From positions 1 to 40,663 of IMG/VR virus record IMGVR_UViG_3300031673_000175: DNA of 40,663 nucleotides; one strand, written 5' to 3'. Source of the stretch: a virus. Below are positions 6,056 to 14,112 of the stretch, piece by piece. The notes beneath the pieces are model-generated. The model made no database searches. It was not told the origin of the DNA and saw only the letters and a program-made list of their open reading frames with translations. Within the stretch, counting starts at the first letter, position 1, and each line of letters starts with the position of its first letter. Position numbers and translations under genes: made by a program.

Positions 6056-6304
6056 ATGGCCGACCATGGGCCGCCGCTGTGCAAGGTCTGCGGGCACCGG
6101 CATAGGTGGGAAGACGAGCATGTGTGGGGACGGGCGCCTGTGAGCACGTTCATGCAGCGCTCTGCGGAGCGTAAAGTGAAGATTGTGCAGTCGGTTGGCC
6201 GGAAGAAGCGGGATGTCGAGGCGATCATTCTGCGGGAAGAGAGGCGGCTGGAGAAAGCACGGGCACGGACGGCGCGCTGGCGGGCGCGGCACAAGGGGAA
6301 ATAG
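6056..6304 (+). CDS. Small Cys/His protein, first gene of rightward operon, 82 aa
   Basis: Starts MADHGPPLCKVCGHRHRWED. The cluster CKVCGHRHRWEDEHVW suggests a bound zinc. The C-terminal half is strongly basic and helical (EERRLEKARARTARWRARHK). The ATG at 6056 is chosen because GGAGG lies nine bases upstream; a longer frame to 5882 would run back to the operator pair. Likely a nucleic-acid-binding accessory protein beside the terminase genes. Confidence 0.7.
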   Translation: MADHGPPLCKVCGHRHRWEDEHVWGRAPVSTFMQRSAERKVKIVQSVGRKKRDVEAIILREERRLEKARARTARWRARHKGK

Positions 6305-6313
6305 GGGGTCTGG

Positions 6314-6517
6314 GTGTTTGTGGGGCAGCGGTACTGGTGCTCGGTTTGCGAGATCAATCATGGTCTTGATGAGGTTTGCCGGGCGTCGAAGCCGCTGCGT
6401 CCGCGGCCGGTGGCGTGTTCGGATAATTCCGGGAATATCGTGAACATCCGGGTATGGAAGGACGACGCGGCCGAGGAAAAGCGGCTTGCGGCGAAGGGAC
6501 GAATCGTCCCACGTTAG
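6314..6517 (+). CDS. Small zinc-knuckle-like protein, 67 aa
   Basis: Uses a GTG start after AGGGGG. Begins MFVGQRYWCSVCEINHGLDE, with a CxxC followed by a third Cys, compatible with a metal site shared with the preceding small Cys-rich protein. It lies between that gene and the terminase small subunit. Function unknown. Confidence 0.6.
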   Translation: MFVGQRYWCSVCEINHGLDEVCRASKPLRPRPVACSDNSGNIVNIRVWKDDAAEEKRLAAKGRIVPR

Positions 6518-6549
6518 GACCGATTGGGACGTTGCGGGGCCGGGACAGC

Positions 6550-7194
6550 ATGTCAGAAGCGAAAAGGGTGCGGACAAAGCCGGGCTATAAGCTCAAGAAT
6601 GGCGAGACTCCGCTCATAAACCTGGACCCCGAGAGGAAATACGGTCCGGCGATGTCGCGGCTCACCGATGCGCGCAAGCGGTTCGTACTGGCCTATGTGA
6701 TGAAGGGCGGCCGGAATACCTCGGAATGCGCGCGCTGGGCCGGGTACAAGGACAGCAAAGAGATCAAGAAGACCGCCTATGGTCTGACGCACGATCCTTT
6801 CGTGCTGGAAGCCATCCGGGAAGAGGCGGACATTTTCTTTCGCGGGAGCGTGCTGCGGGCCGGTCATAAGCTGGACGAGCTTCTGGACAGCGATCAACCC
6901 AGGATTGCACTGGAGGCCGCCAAGGAACTGCTGAACCGGGGCGGCATGATCGTGGCGACCCAGCACAATGTGACCGTCGAGCACATAGAGACGCGCTCGA
7001 CCGAGGAGCTTCTGGAGATCGTACGCAAGTTCCAGGCGGATTCGCCGTTGCTGGCGGCTCCTGTGCCGAAACCACGGCAACTCGCCATCGATGCCGAGTT
7101 TACGGTTGTCGAACCGGACGTAGCCCAAGTACGCGAAAACGAACATTCTCAAATGTCAGCGGACGGTGACAGCGAGAAGGGCGAGAACGTATGA
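6550..7194 (+). CDS. terS: Terminase small subunit
   Basis: 214 residues. The N-terminal half has the helix-turn-helix layout of phage terminase small subunits (LTDARKRFVLAYVMKGGRNT, then SECARWAGY, near residues 37-75), used to recognise viral DNA for packaging. A charged C-terminal tail follows. Its stop overlaps the ATG of the large subunit (ATGA), the usual terS-terL arrangement. The ATG at 6550 is preferred; the in-frame extension to 6454 overlaps the previous gene. Confidence 0.85.
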   Translation: MSEAKRVRTKPGYKLKNGETPLINLDPERKYGPAMSRLTDARKRFVLAYVMKGGRNTSECARWAGYKDSKEIKKTAYGLTHDPFVLEAIREEADIFFRGSVLRAGHKLDELLDSDQPRIALEAAKELLNRGGMIVATQHNVTVEHIETRSTEELLEIVRKFQADSPLLAAPVPKPRQLAIDAEFTVVEPDVAQVRENEHSQMSADGDSEKGENV

Positions 7195-8669
7195 CAAAGA
7201 CAAAACTCTCCCACGAGGACGCTCTCGAAGCCGCCAAGGCCGTTGCCGAGATCGAGCGCCGCAAGCGCGAGAAGGCGCTGGAGTTCTATAGACCTTACCC
7301 AAAGCAAATAGAATTTCACAAACTCGGCGCGACGCGACATGAAATTGCTCTCGTCGCAGCGAATCGTGCTGGGAAATCATATTCGGCATCGGCTGAAGTC
7401 GCGATGCACCTTTCTGGACTTTATCCTGATTGGTGGTGTGGAAAACGCTTCGAGAAAGCCACGCGCGGCTGGGCAGCCGGCGCTACGGGAACCGCCGTAC
7501 GCGATATTGCCCAGCGCGCGCTGTTCGGAACGCCCGCCGTCGTGCAGGATCGCGGCACCGGCATGGTTCCCAAATCCTGCGTCAACTGGGACAAGGGCGT
7601 CACGCTGGCCCATGGCTATGCCGGGCTCTACGATACCGTGCAGGTCAAGCACAAATCCGGCGGCATCAGCACTGTCCGCTTCATGACCTATGAGCAGGGC
7701 CGGGAAAAGTGGCAAGGCGAAACGCTAGATTGGTGCTGGTGCGATGAGGAGCCACCCTTCGAACTCTACATCGAAGGGTTGACTCGCCTTGCCACCACGT
7801 CGGGCCTGATGCTCTGTACCTTCACGCCGCTGGCCGGGCGTACCGCTGTCGTCAATCGATTCCTGTCCGAACCTTCGCCGGATCGTGGCTGGGTCGGAAT
7901 GACGCTGGACGACGCCGAGCATATCTCGCCATCCGAGCGCGAACGCATCGTCGCCAGCTACCCGGCCTATCTGCGCGCCGCCAAAGCCCGTGGCGAACCC
8001 GCCATGGGTATTGGCCGTGTCTTCGAAACCGACGAAGATGTCATCACGGAAAAATCCATCTCGCCCGTGCCGCCGGAATGGCGCAAGCTCTGGGCCATCG
8101 ACATCGGCGTCGAACATCCCTTCGCCGCTGTGCTTCTGGCCTGGGACGCGGATTCGGACTGCATCCATGTCCTGCAAGCCTTCAAGATGCGCGAGTCCCG
8201 CCCCATCGATCATGCCAGCGCCATGAAACCCTGGGGCCGGGACATTCCCGTAGCATGGCCCCATGACGGCCATATCCGCGAGCGCGGCTCCGTGCAGCCC
8301 GTGATGCGTCTCTACAAGGACGCGGGGCTGCGCATCCTGCCATCGCACGCTGCCTTCCCCGATGGCTCTATCTCGACAGAGGCGGGCATCCTCGCCATGG
8401 ATGACCGCATGAAGTCCAATCGCTTCAAGGTCGCCTCGCATCTGGGAGAATGGCTGGAAGAGTACCGGCATTATCATAGGCGGCCGAAATCCGACGGCAG
8501 TTCCGAGATCGTCAAGGAACACGATGACTTGATGAGCGCCACCAGAATCGGTGTCATGGCGATCAGATATGCCCGTTCCGTGGATGCTGGCATGACGGCA
8601 CGTGAGGGCCGCAGTACGGGCATGGCGAAAGATGTAGACTTCGACGTACTCAACGTCAGCGAGGGGTAA
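7191..8669 (+). CDS. terL: Terminase large subunit
   Basis: 492 residues. ATPase motor: Walker A-like ANRAGKS at 57-63 and Walker B LDWCWCDE at about 179-186. C-terminal RNase H-like nuclease: Asp304 in WAIDIG and a late acidic pair in EHDDLM (about 445-446). It pumps DNA into the procapsid and cuts the concatemer. The length fits podovirus terminases. It follows terS with an ATGA overlap. No cos site was identified, so the packaging mode is unknown. Confidence 0.95.
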   Translation: MTKTKLSHEDALEAAKAVAEIERRKREKALEFYRPYPKQIEFHKLGATRHEIALVAANRAGKSYSASAEVAMHLSGLYPDWWCGKRFEKATRGWAAGATGTAVRDIAQRALFGTPAVVQDRGTGMVPKSCVNWDKGVTLAHGYAGLYDTVQVKHKSGGISTVRFMTYEQGREKWQGETLDWCWCDEEPPFELYIEGLTRLATTSGLMLCTFTPLAGRTAVVNRFLSEPSPDRGWVGMTLDDAEHISPSERERIVASYPAYLRAAKARGEPAMGIGRVFETDEDVITEKSISPVPPEWRKLWAIDIGVEHPFAAVLLAWDADSDCIHVLQAFKMRESRPIDHASAMKPWGRDIPVAWPHDGHIRERGSVQPVMRLYKDAGLRILPSHAAFPDGSISTEAGILAMDDRMKSNRFKVASHLGEWLEEYRHYHRRPKSDGSSEIVKEHDDLMSATRIGVMAIRYARSVDAGMTAREGRSTGMAKDVDFDVLNVSEG

Positions 8670-8670
8670 C

Positions 8671-8862
8671 ATGTCCGAGACATACTGTCCGGCGAACGGA
8701 AAGATGCGCTTCGCCACGCCGGGACAGGCCGAGCGCACAATGCGCCGGGACCGCAAGAAAAAAGGTCACATGTCGATCTATGTCTGCGGAACCTGCGGCG
8801 GCTATCATCTGGGGCGAGAACGCGAGCACAGGAAAACCAACTGGAGGCGCAACGGATGGTGA
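8671..8862 (+). CDS. Small zinc-ribbon-like protein, 63 aa
   Basis: Starts MSETYCPANGKMRFATPGQA. Cys6 and the CGTCGGYHLG knuckle (about 39-48) suggest a zinc ribbon of the kind often found as small phage proteins next to terL. The centre is basic (RRDRKKKGH). It begins one base after terL and overlaps the next gene by seven bases (ATGGTGA). Confidence 0.75.
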   Translation: MSETYCPANGKMRFATPGQAERTMRRDRKKKGHMSIYVCGTCGGYHLGREREHRKTNWRRNGW

Positions 8863-9245
8863 CGACCTATCGCCGCTTCGTCGCCGAGACCAAGCGCCTC
8901 GAAGGCTTGCAGGGCGTTCCGACAAAGCGCGAAATGTACGCACACAGCGCGTTCGCGTGCGAGTCTTTGACCGTAACATCTGTGCATCGTATCGCATTGG
9001 CGTTCTCCTTCCTGGACAATAACGTCGAGAATGCCAAGATCAAGTCCGCCATCTTCAAGACCCAACTCTTGACGCCGCGCGAGATTCACGATTGCTGTCT
9101 CCGGTCCAAACCTTTCGATCATGGAAACGGCATCTACGCCCGTGCCATGTGGCTGAGGATGATGGTACGTCTTGGCGCGGAAGATATCGCGCTGAAACGG
9201 GGATTTCTGGCCTCATTCTACCTGCCGCCGAGCGGCCCCGCATGA
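8856..9245 (+). CDS. Hypothetical protein, 129 aa
   Basis: Starts MVTTYRRFVAETKRLEGLQG. Predominantly helical, with no recognised motif. Its stop overlaps the ATG of the first mini-ORF of the plus-strand array (ATGA at 9242-9245), so that array begins coupled to it. Function unknown. Confidence 0.75.
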   Translation: MVTTYRRFVAETKRLEGLQGVPTKREMYAHSAFACESLTVTSVHRIALAFSFLDNNVENAKIKSAIFKTQLLTPREIHDCCLRSKPFDHGNGIYARAMWLRMMVRLGAEDIALKRGFLASFYLPPSGPA

Positions 9246-9463
9246 CGCCCGTGGCGGTCATCTATGTCGGGAGCCTGGGGTCGGGGTCGGGGTCGTGGTC
9301 GCGGTCGTGGTCGGGGTCGCGGTCGTGGTCGCGGTCGTGGTCGCGGTCGCGGTCGTGGTCGGGGTCGGAGTCGTGGTCGCGGTCGTGGTCGCGGTCGCGG
9401 TCGTGGTCGCGGTCGTGGTCGCGGTCGTGGTCGGGGTCGTGGTCGTGGGAGAGCAGCACATGA
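9242..9463 (+). CDS. Mini-ORF A1: Ser-X dipeptide-repeat protein
   Basis: 73 residues. Starts MTPVAVIYVGSLGSGSGS and then is almost wholly Ser alternating with W, R, G or E (SWSRSWSGSRSWSRS), ending WESST. The DNA period is six bases, and the variable base is the first base of every second codon. The start overlaps the previous gene's stop, and the stop overlaps the next ATG. The N-terminus parallels the left-array units (MTRFTVLVAP) in hydrophobic pattern although the DNA differs. Function unknown. Confidence 0.5.
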   Translation: MTPVAVIYVGSLGSGSGSWSRSWSGSRSWSRSWSRSRSWSGSESWSRSWSRSRSWSRSWSRSWSGSWSWESST

Positions 9464-9642
9464 CGCCCGTGGCGGTCATCTATGTCGGGAGCCTGGGGTC
9501 GGGGTCGGGGTCGCGGTCGTGGTTGTGGTCGCGGTCGTGGTCGGGGTCGGGGTTGTGGTCGCGGTCGTGGTCGTGGTCGTGGTCGGGGTCGTGGTCGCGG
9601 TCGTGGTCGGGGTCGCGGTCGTGGTCGCGGTCGTGGGAGAGC
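9275..9642. repeat. Plus-strand hexamer array (GGTCGN)n in two blocks
   Basis: Two blocks of six-base units GGTCGN, where N is mostly T, C or G, separated by a non-repetitive unit boundary at about 9448-9497. The boundary contains the stop, ribosome site and start of the next mini-ORF. All forward frames are open here. Confidence 0.9.
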
Positions 9643-9651
9643 AGCACATGA
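9460..9651 (+). CDS. Mini-ORF A2: Ser-X dipeptide-repeat protein
   Basis: 63 residues. It repeats the A1 start (MTPVAVIYVGSLGSGSGS), then a different order of SR, SW, SG and SL dipeptides, ending WESST. GGGAG lies eight bases upstream of the ATG and the ATGA junctions are intact on both sides. The changed order of dipeptides relative to A1 shows that the repeats diversify while frame is kept. Confidence 0.5.
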   Translation: MTPVAVIYVGSLGSGSGSRSWLWSRSWSGSGLWSRSWSWSWSGSWSRSWSGSRSWSRSWESST

Positions 9652-9734
9652 CGCCCGTGGCCGAATCATCCTATGTTCGCCGTCATGAGTGCAAAGGTTT
9701 CAGACAGCGAACGTGCGGCCATCGCGGCCTATAA
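9648..9734 (+). CDS. Mini-ORF A3: degenerate array end, 28 aa
   Basis: Shares the first 14 bases after the ATG junction with A1 and A2 (MTPVA), then diverges (ESSYVRRHECKGF) and stops at 9734 without repeats. It overlaps the start of the HTH gene. It probably marks the boundary where the array meets the neighbouring sequence, and may not make a functional product. Confidence 0.3.
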   Translation: MTPVAESSYVRRHECKGFRQRTCGHRGL

Positions 9735-10005
9735 AGGACCGATAGCGAGGTGTCAGGACGGCGAAGCACGCCATGTCCTGCATCTGGACGGATACTCGAT
9801 CTTTCCAGCGAAGGCGGCCGAGAAAGACGAGAAAATCGGCCTTATCGATATCGATTATGAATATCTGCCTGGGTTCTCTGTCGCATATAAACAGAGGAAC
9901 CAAAGGATTCGTAGTCTTATCGATGCTGGTATCTCGCGCGTCTCCGTCGCAGAGCGATTTGGTCTCTCGCCGCGTACAATTCCCGGCATTCTCAGGGCGG
10001 CTTGA
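9685..10005 (+). CDS. Helix-turn-helix protein, 106 aa
   Basis: Starts MSAKVSDSERAAIAAYKGPI (an ATG at 9673 is an alternative). The C-terminal part, IRSLIDAGISRVSVAERFGL, reads as a resolvase-like helix-turn-helix, so DNA binding is likely. It is the only small stand-alone HTH protein found, which makes it a candidate for binding the palindromic boxes of this genome, though no direct evidence links them. Confidence 0.75.
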   Translation: MSAKVSDSERAAIAAYKGPIARCQDGEARHVLHLDGYSIFPAKAAEKDEKIGLIDIDYEYLPGFSVAYKQRNQRIRSLIDAGISRVSVAERFGLSPRTIPGILRAA

Positions 10006-10037
10006 AGCCGCGCCCCGAATCAGGTCAGCATCCCGAT

Positions 10038-10271
10038 ATGGCAACCCTGATCCGCATCGACCTCGACGACCGCCGCGCCAGCCGCTACGAAGCCGGAGGT
10101 TCGGCCATCCGCAGGACGCACGAATACATCCACGATACCGAAGTCTCGGCCTTCGACTGGGACTGGATTCAATTCTTCCGCTGTGACCCGCCGGAGGAAT
10201 ATACCATCGAACCCGGACCTCGGCCGACCAATCCGCCGGCCGGTGCCGGAACAGCGAGGATTGCGGCATGA
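10038..10271 (+). CDS. Hypothetical protein, 77 aa
   Basis: Starts MATLIRIDLDDRRASRYEAG and ends GAGTARIAA. Acidic, with aromatic stretch FDWDWIQFF near the middle and a Pro-rich tail. The ATG at 10038 is preferred over a TTG at 10002. It overlaps the next gene by ATGA. No family recognised. Confidence 0.6.
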   Translation: MATLIRIDLDDRRASRYEAGGSAIRRTHEYIHDTEVSAFDWDWIQFFRCDPPEEYTIEPGPRPTNPPAGAGTARIAA

Positions 10272-10435
10272 ACGGCCTTGGCGAAATCCGGCTCTATGCC
10301 GTGCTGCTACGGGAAGAAGACCTCCACTGGCTCGACAAGTGGCTACAGGCAGGCGATTCGCCCGGCTCGGAACAGGCCCGCGTCATCTCGGCCATTCAGA
10401 ACGTACTCGAAACCATGCGCCGCAAGGAATCCTGA
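10268..10435 (+). CDS. Small protein, 55 aa
   Basis: Starts MNGLGEIRLYAVLLREEDLH and ends ETMRRKES. Helical, with WLDKWL in the centre. The start overlaps the upstream stop by ATGA, and the next gene begins two bases after its stop. Function unknown. Confidence 0.6.
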   Translation: MNGLGEIRLYAVLLREEDLHWLDKWLQAGDSPGSEQARVISAIQNVLETMRRKES

Positions 10436-10436
10436 T

Positions 10437-10589
10437 ATGACGTACCTGTTCGTGGCTCTTCTCAGTGTCATCGCCGGAGCCGTCGCAATGCACTTCCTCC
10501 ACAACGAACTGGAGAAGATCAGCGCCGAAGTCGCCCGCGACGAAGCCGCCGCCAAGGCCGTCATCGAGGATTTCGAGAAAGACCTGTGA
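10437..10589 (+). CDS. Small single-pass membrane protein, 50 aa
   Basis: Residues 3-20 (YLFVALLSVIAGAVAMHF) form one transmembrane segment, followed by a charged helix (LEKISAEVARDEAAAKAVIE) that could be a coiled coil. It resembles a very small spanin- or scaffold-like membrane protein in layout only; it lies far from the lysis genes, so no role is assigned. Confidence 0.6.
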   Translation: MTYLFVALLSVIAGAVAMHFLHNELEKISAEVARDEAAAKAVIEDFEKDL

Positions 10590-10592
10590 GCG

Positions 10593-10937
10593 ATGCGGAT
10601 CACGCCGGTCATGCTGGAGGCCACCTACGAGCTTCTGCTGGCGACGCCGCCATTCCGAGGCTGGCATTTGCCCGAAGCGGACGACGTGGAGTTTCACGTC
10701 ACACGGCATAAGGACCGTTGCGGCGATCATGTTTTCGACGGCAAGCGGCATATCATCAGGATATCCTCTACCCTCCACGGCAGGCTGATACCAATCCTAC
10801 AGACCATGGCGCACGAGATGTGCCACGTTCGCACGTCCTTGACCGCCCCATGGGAGCGCGGAGAACACGGCGAGCATTTCCGTCGCGCCGCTCGGTCAGC
10901 CTGCCGGGAGCACGGCTGGGACGTGGCGTCGTTCTGA
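10593..10937 (+). CDS. SprT-like zinc metalloprotease domain protein
   Basis: 114 residues. HEMCH at residues 74-78 is the zinc-protease motif, followed by further histidines in GEHGEHF (about 90-96), as in small SprT-like proteins. SprT and Spartan relatives cleave proteins bound or crosslinked to DNA. In a phage it might clear host DNA-binding proteins or assist head maturation; both are speculative. It ends just before a cluster of three palindromic boxes. Confidence 0.8.
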   Translation: MRITPVMLEATYELLLATPPFRGWHLPEADDVEFHVTRHKDRCGDHVFDGKRHIIRISSTLHGRLIPILQTMAHEMCHVRTSLTAPWERGEHGEHFRRAARSACREHGWDVASF

Positions 10938-11003
10938 CAATTTGTCAGTGACAATCTGTCATTGACCTTGCGCAGCGACTCAGGCAAAGTTGACAGTGCG
11001 TCA
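10935..11003. promoter_or_regulatory. Three TGAC-N5-GTCA palindromes
   Basis: Boxes at 10935-10947 (TGACAATTTGTCA), 10949-10961 (TGACAATCTGTCA) and 10991-11003 (TGACAGTGCGTCA). The first two are offset by 14 bp, like the pair at 5852. The third has arms extending to AAAGTTGAC and GTCAACTTT, a perfect 9-bp inverted repeat around five bases. They separate the small-gene block from the portal block. Confidence 0.6.
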
Positions 11004-11019
11004 ACTTTGGTGGGCCGCC

Positions 11020-11214
11020 GTGAGCCTTGCGCCTTCTACCCCCACATCCGCCGTGACCGACCTTGGCCTCGGCGGCTCCATGACCCCGGAACAGGAAGCC
11101 GAGCGGCGTAAGAAGCTCATGGCTGCGGCCGGCGGCAACCCGCTCCAGCGCTACGGCGAGGCCGCCATGAGCCTGCTTGGCTCGCAGGCGCCGTCCTATG
11201 GCGCGCGCCTCTGA
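11020..11214 (+). CDS. Small protein before portal, 64 aa
   Basis: GTG start 17 bases after the third palindromic box. Begins MSLAPSTPTSAVTDLGLGGS, with a conserved-looking charged helix MTPEQEAERRKKLMAAAGG, then NPLQRYGEAAMSLLG. Its stop overlaps the portal ATG (TGATG). Probably a small head-associated protein; the function is not known. Confidence 0.6.
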   Translation: MSLAPSTPTSAVTDLGLGGSMTPEQEAERRKKLMAAAGGNPLQRYGEAAMSLLGSQAPSYGARL

Positions 11215-12944
11215 TGGCAGACAAAGCCGCCCCCAAAACGGTCGCTGAGACGGCTCGGGAAATGACCATCGTGGAGGAAAGCCTCCGCGAATTTTCTGAG
11301 TTGCAGGCCTATCGCTCTCAACGGGCGCTGCAATGGGAAGAATCGGCCTCCTTGCTGATGCCGGTCATGAAAAATACGTTCTATTTCAGCAATTACAATT
11401 TCCCAGGAATCAAAAAAACACAACTCCAGGTCGATTCCACCGCCATGCTGGCGAACTGGAAATTCGCTGCGATCTGCGACGCCATCATCACGCCGTTCTC
11501 CAGCCAGTGGCACGCGCTGTCGTCGCCCGACCCGGAAATCAGCAAGGATCGCCAGTCCCGGCTTTATTTCGAGCGCGTCAGCCATATCCTGGCCGAAATG
11601 CGCAATGCTCCGACGGCGAGTTTCCGGCGCAACAACCAGACCATCTACCAGATGATAGGGGCTTTCGGGAACGCCCCGATGTTCGTAGATCAACTGGCCG
11701 ACCCGTTCGGGCGCCCAGCGCGCGGCATCCGCTACAAGGCCGTACCCGTCGGCCAAGTCTTCATCCGCGAGAACCATCAGGGCAATATCGACGGCTTCTG
11801 CCGCTGGTTCCGGCTCACCGGCTCGCAGGCCGTCAAGCAGTTCGGGGACGTAGTGCCGGAGGGCATCCGCAAGGCCGCCGAGATCGGTTCGCAGGCGCCC
11901 TTCGATTTCCTGCACCGTGTCGTTCCGAACGGTGAATATGATCCGCAGCGGCGTGACAGCAAGGGCAAGCCGTACGCCAGCTACTACATCAGCCTGACCG
12001 GGAAAACCCTGCTTTCCGAGGGCGGCTACCGTGTTTTCCCGATGCCCTATTGCCGCTACTCGCAGAACCCGGAAGACCCCTATTCGGACGGCCCGGCCCA
12101 ACTTGTGCTTCCGACGCTCAAGAGCCTCAACGCCGAGAAGAACATGTTCCTCAAGGTCGGCCACCGCACGGCCGATCCGATCCTGCTAGGGCCGGACGAC
12201 GGCCTTGTCGATCCGTCCCTGCGGCCGGGCGCCTACAATCGCGGCGGCGTCAGCCCCGAGGGCAAGCCCCTCGTTATCCCGCTTTCCTACGGCAGCCTTC
12301 CGATCACCAAGGAAATGATGGACGAGGAACGCGCCATCGTCGGGGATGCCTTCCTTACCAGCATCTTCTCTGCCCTGGTCGAGAATCCTCAGATGACGGC
12401 GACCCAGGTGGTCGAACTCATCAACCAGAAGGGCATTTTCCTCGCCCCCATGGCGGGCTCTATGGCCCCGGACTATCTGGGATCCTTGATCGAGCGTGAG
12501 ATCGATATCGCCGCCGATCTCGGCTTCCTGCCGCCCATGCCGCCGCTGCTTCAAGAAGCGCGCGGCCAATACAAGGTCGAGTATACCTCGCCGTTGTTCA
12601 AGGCCGCCCGTGCCGGAGACGCGGCTGGCTTCCTGCGCACCGTCGAGTCCGCGCTTGAAGTCGCCGGCCAAATGCAGGACCAATCTATCCTCGATTCGTT
12701 CGACTTCGAGACAGCCATCCCAGCCATCGCGGACATCCAGTCCGTGCCGGTGTCATGGATGGCATCGCCCGATCAGATCGCGGCCAAGCGTCAGGCCCGC
12801 GCGCAGGCGCAACAGCAGCAGCAGCAGGTCCAAGCCCTTCCGGCTCAAGCGGCCATGCTGAAAGCCCGTGCGGCCGTCGCCAAACAGGGCGGTGCACAGA
12901 TCGGCGGCCAGCCCGGCGGCCCACAGCAGGCGCCCCAGCAATGA
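11214..12944 (+). CDS. Portal (head-tail connector) protein
   Basis: 576 residues, matching the size and position (after terminase, before scaffold and capsid) of T7-type head-tail connectors, which form the dodecameric portal for DNA entry and tail attachment. Typical elements are an N-terminal helical region, the NNQTIYQMIGAFGNAPMFVD segment near residues 140-160, and a Gln-rich C-terminal tail (QAQQQQQQVQALPAQ). The ATG overlaps the upstream stop, and its own stop overlaps the next ATG. Confidence 0.88.
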   Translation: MADKAAPKTVAETAREMTIVEESLREFSELQAYRSQRALQWEESASLLMPVMKNTFYFSNYNFPGIKKTQLQVDSTAMLANWKFAAICDAIITPFSSQWHALSSPDPEISKDRQSRLYFERVSHILAEMRNAPTASFRRNNQTIYQMIGAFGNAPMFVDQLADPFGRPARGIRYKAVPVGQVFIRENHQGNIDGFCRWFRLTGSQAVKQFGDVVPEGIRKAAEIGSQAPFDFLHRVVPNGEYDPQRRDSKGKPYASYYISLTGKTLLSEGGYRVFPMPYCRYSQNPEDPYSDGPAQLVLPTLKSLNAEKNMFLKVGHRTADPILLGPDDGLVDPSLRPGAYNRGGVSPEGKPLVIPLSYGSLPITKEMMDEERAIVGDAFLTSIFSALVENPQMTATQVVELINQKGIFLAPMAGSMAPDYLGSLIEREIDIAADLGFLPPMPPLLQEARGQYKVEYTSPLFKAARAGDAAGFLRTVESALEVAGQMQDQSILDSFDFETAIPAIADIQSVPVSWMASPDQIAAKRQARAQAQQQQQQVQALPAQAAMLKARAAVAKQGGAQIGGQPGGPQQAPQQ

Positions 12945-13234
12945 GCATGAACGACGCCGTGCAGCGCACCATCGACTTTCTGGGCTGGCGAAAGCGCGCC
13001 TTTCAACTCCGCTTTCCCAAAGCCGAACGCCGGGAAGATGTGGTCCTGCGCGATCTGGCCCGCTTCTGCCACATCAATGAGGAATGCCCGTATTCCGATC
13101 CCTACAAGATCGGGGAATGGCTTGGGCGCCGGGCCGTGTTCCTCCGTATCCAACGCCATCTCTACTTATCCCCAGAAGAATTGTTCGAACTCTATTCCGG
13201 GGTTCGGCTTCAGAAACAGGAGAGTGAATCTTGA
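12941..13234 (+). CDS. Bbp19-like phage protein, 97 aa
   Basis: Starts MSMNDAVQRTIDFLGWRKRA. The pattern DFLGWRKRAFQLRF followed by VVLRDLARFCHI and an aromatic C-terminal half resembles the Bbp19 family, small proteins between portal and scaffold in podoviruses. It is coupled to the portal by ATGA and to the scaffold by a TTGA overlap. The molecular role is unknown. Confidence 0.78.
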   Translation: MSMNDAVQRTIDFLGWRKRAFQLRFPKAERREDVVLRDLARFCHINEECPYSDPYKIGEWLGRRAVFLRIQRHLYLSPEELFELYSGVRLQKQESES

Positions 13235-14112
13235 GCAGTGCAGGAGCAGCCCTTACCGAACCGGTAGCGGCGCCTGATGCGGGTCCGAGCCCCGCTCAGG
13301 TGCCTGCCCCGGCCCCCGCAGCGACTCCAGCGTGGTATTCCACGCGCAACGACGCCGAGTTCACCGGTTATCTCCAGAATCGGGGACTCGACAAAAAAGA
13401 CGCCGCCGAAGCGGCCTATGAGGCCTACAAAGCCCATAAGGCGGCCGAGAAGTTCGTCGGCGCCCCCGCCGAGGAACTGGTGCGCCTGCCGAAAGACCCC
13501 GTGAGCCAGGACTGGAACAAGGTCTATGAGCGCATCGGGCGTCCCGCCAACGAGGACGGCTACGACTTCAACGGCGTGAAGTTCCCGGACGGCACCGAGG
13601 TCGATGCCGACTTCGCCAAATTCGTTAAGGGGGCCGCCTTCAGGGCCAATGTGACCAAGGAAGGCGCCAACTCGCTCTTGCGCGAACTCGTCGCCCATAT
13701 GAGCAAGGCCGACGAAGCCGAAGCCGCCAATGGCGCCGCCGCGCTGGAGAACGAGCGCCGGGAACTGGCGAAGAACTGGGGTCCGAACTACGAAGCCAAC
13801 AAGTTCATCGCCCGGCAGGGCGCGGCCAAACTCGGGATTCCGGCCGAGGCCATCGAACACATGGAAGGCTTCGTCGGCTATCAGGCCGTCATGGAGGCAT
13901 TCCTCAAGGCCGGTTTGGCCTTCGGGGAGGACAAGTTCATCGCCAATCGGGCGCCCGGTAGTACCGGCGTGATGACGCGGGAACAGGCCATGGCGACCAT
14001 GAAGGAACGCCGCAACGATTCGGAATGGGGCAAGAAGCTCATGGCGGGCGATACCACCGTCACGAACGAGTTCAATGCCCTGACGGAGATGATCGCCGGG
14101 AGGAATGGCTAG
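13231..14112 (+). CDS. Capsid assembly scaffolding-like protein
   Basis: 293 residues, located directly before the capsid genes. The N-terminus is Ala/Pro-rich and disordered (residues 1-37), the rest is charged and helical, as in podovirus scaffolds. The TTG at 13231 is the likely start because AGGAG lies eight bases upstream and the codon overlaps the previous stop. No protease gene for its removal was recognised. Confidence 0.75.
   Translation: MSSAGAALTEPVAAPDAGPSPAQVPAPAPAATPAWYSTRNDAEFTGYLQNRGLDKKDAAEAAYEAYKAHKAAEKFVGAPAEELVRLPKDPVSQDWNKVYERIGRPANEDGYDFNGVKFPDGTEVDADFAKFVKGAAFRANVTKEGANSLLRELVAHMSKADEAEAANGAAALENERRELAKNWGPNYEANKFIARQGAAKLGIPAEAIEHMEGFVGYQAVMEAFLKAGLAFGEDKFIANRAPGSTGVMTREQAMATMKERRNDSEWGKKLMAGDTTVTNEFNALTEMIAGRNG

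Noticed and set aside
7725-8756. Antisense frame opposite terminase
   Set aside because: Overlaps the terminase large subunit, whose motifs are intact; a shadow.
9264-9734. Gly-Arg or Val-Gly repeat frames in the plus-strand array
   Set aside because: Same DNA read in other frames; they do not use the ribosome site and ATGA junctions. They cannot be fully excluded.
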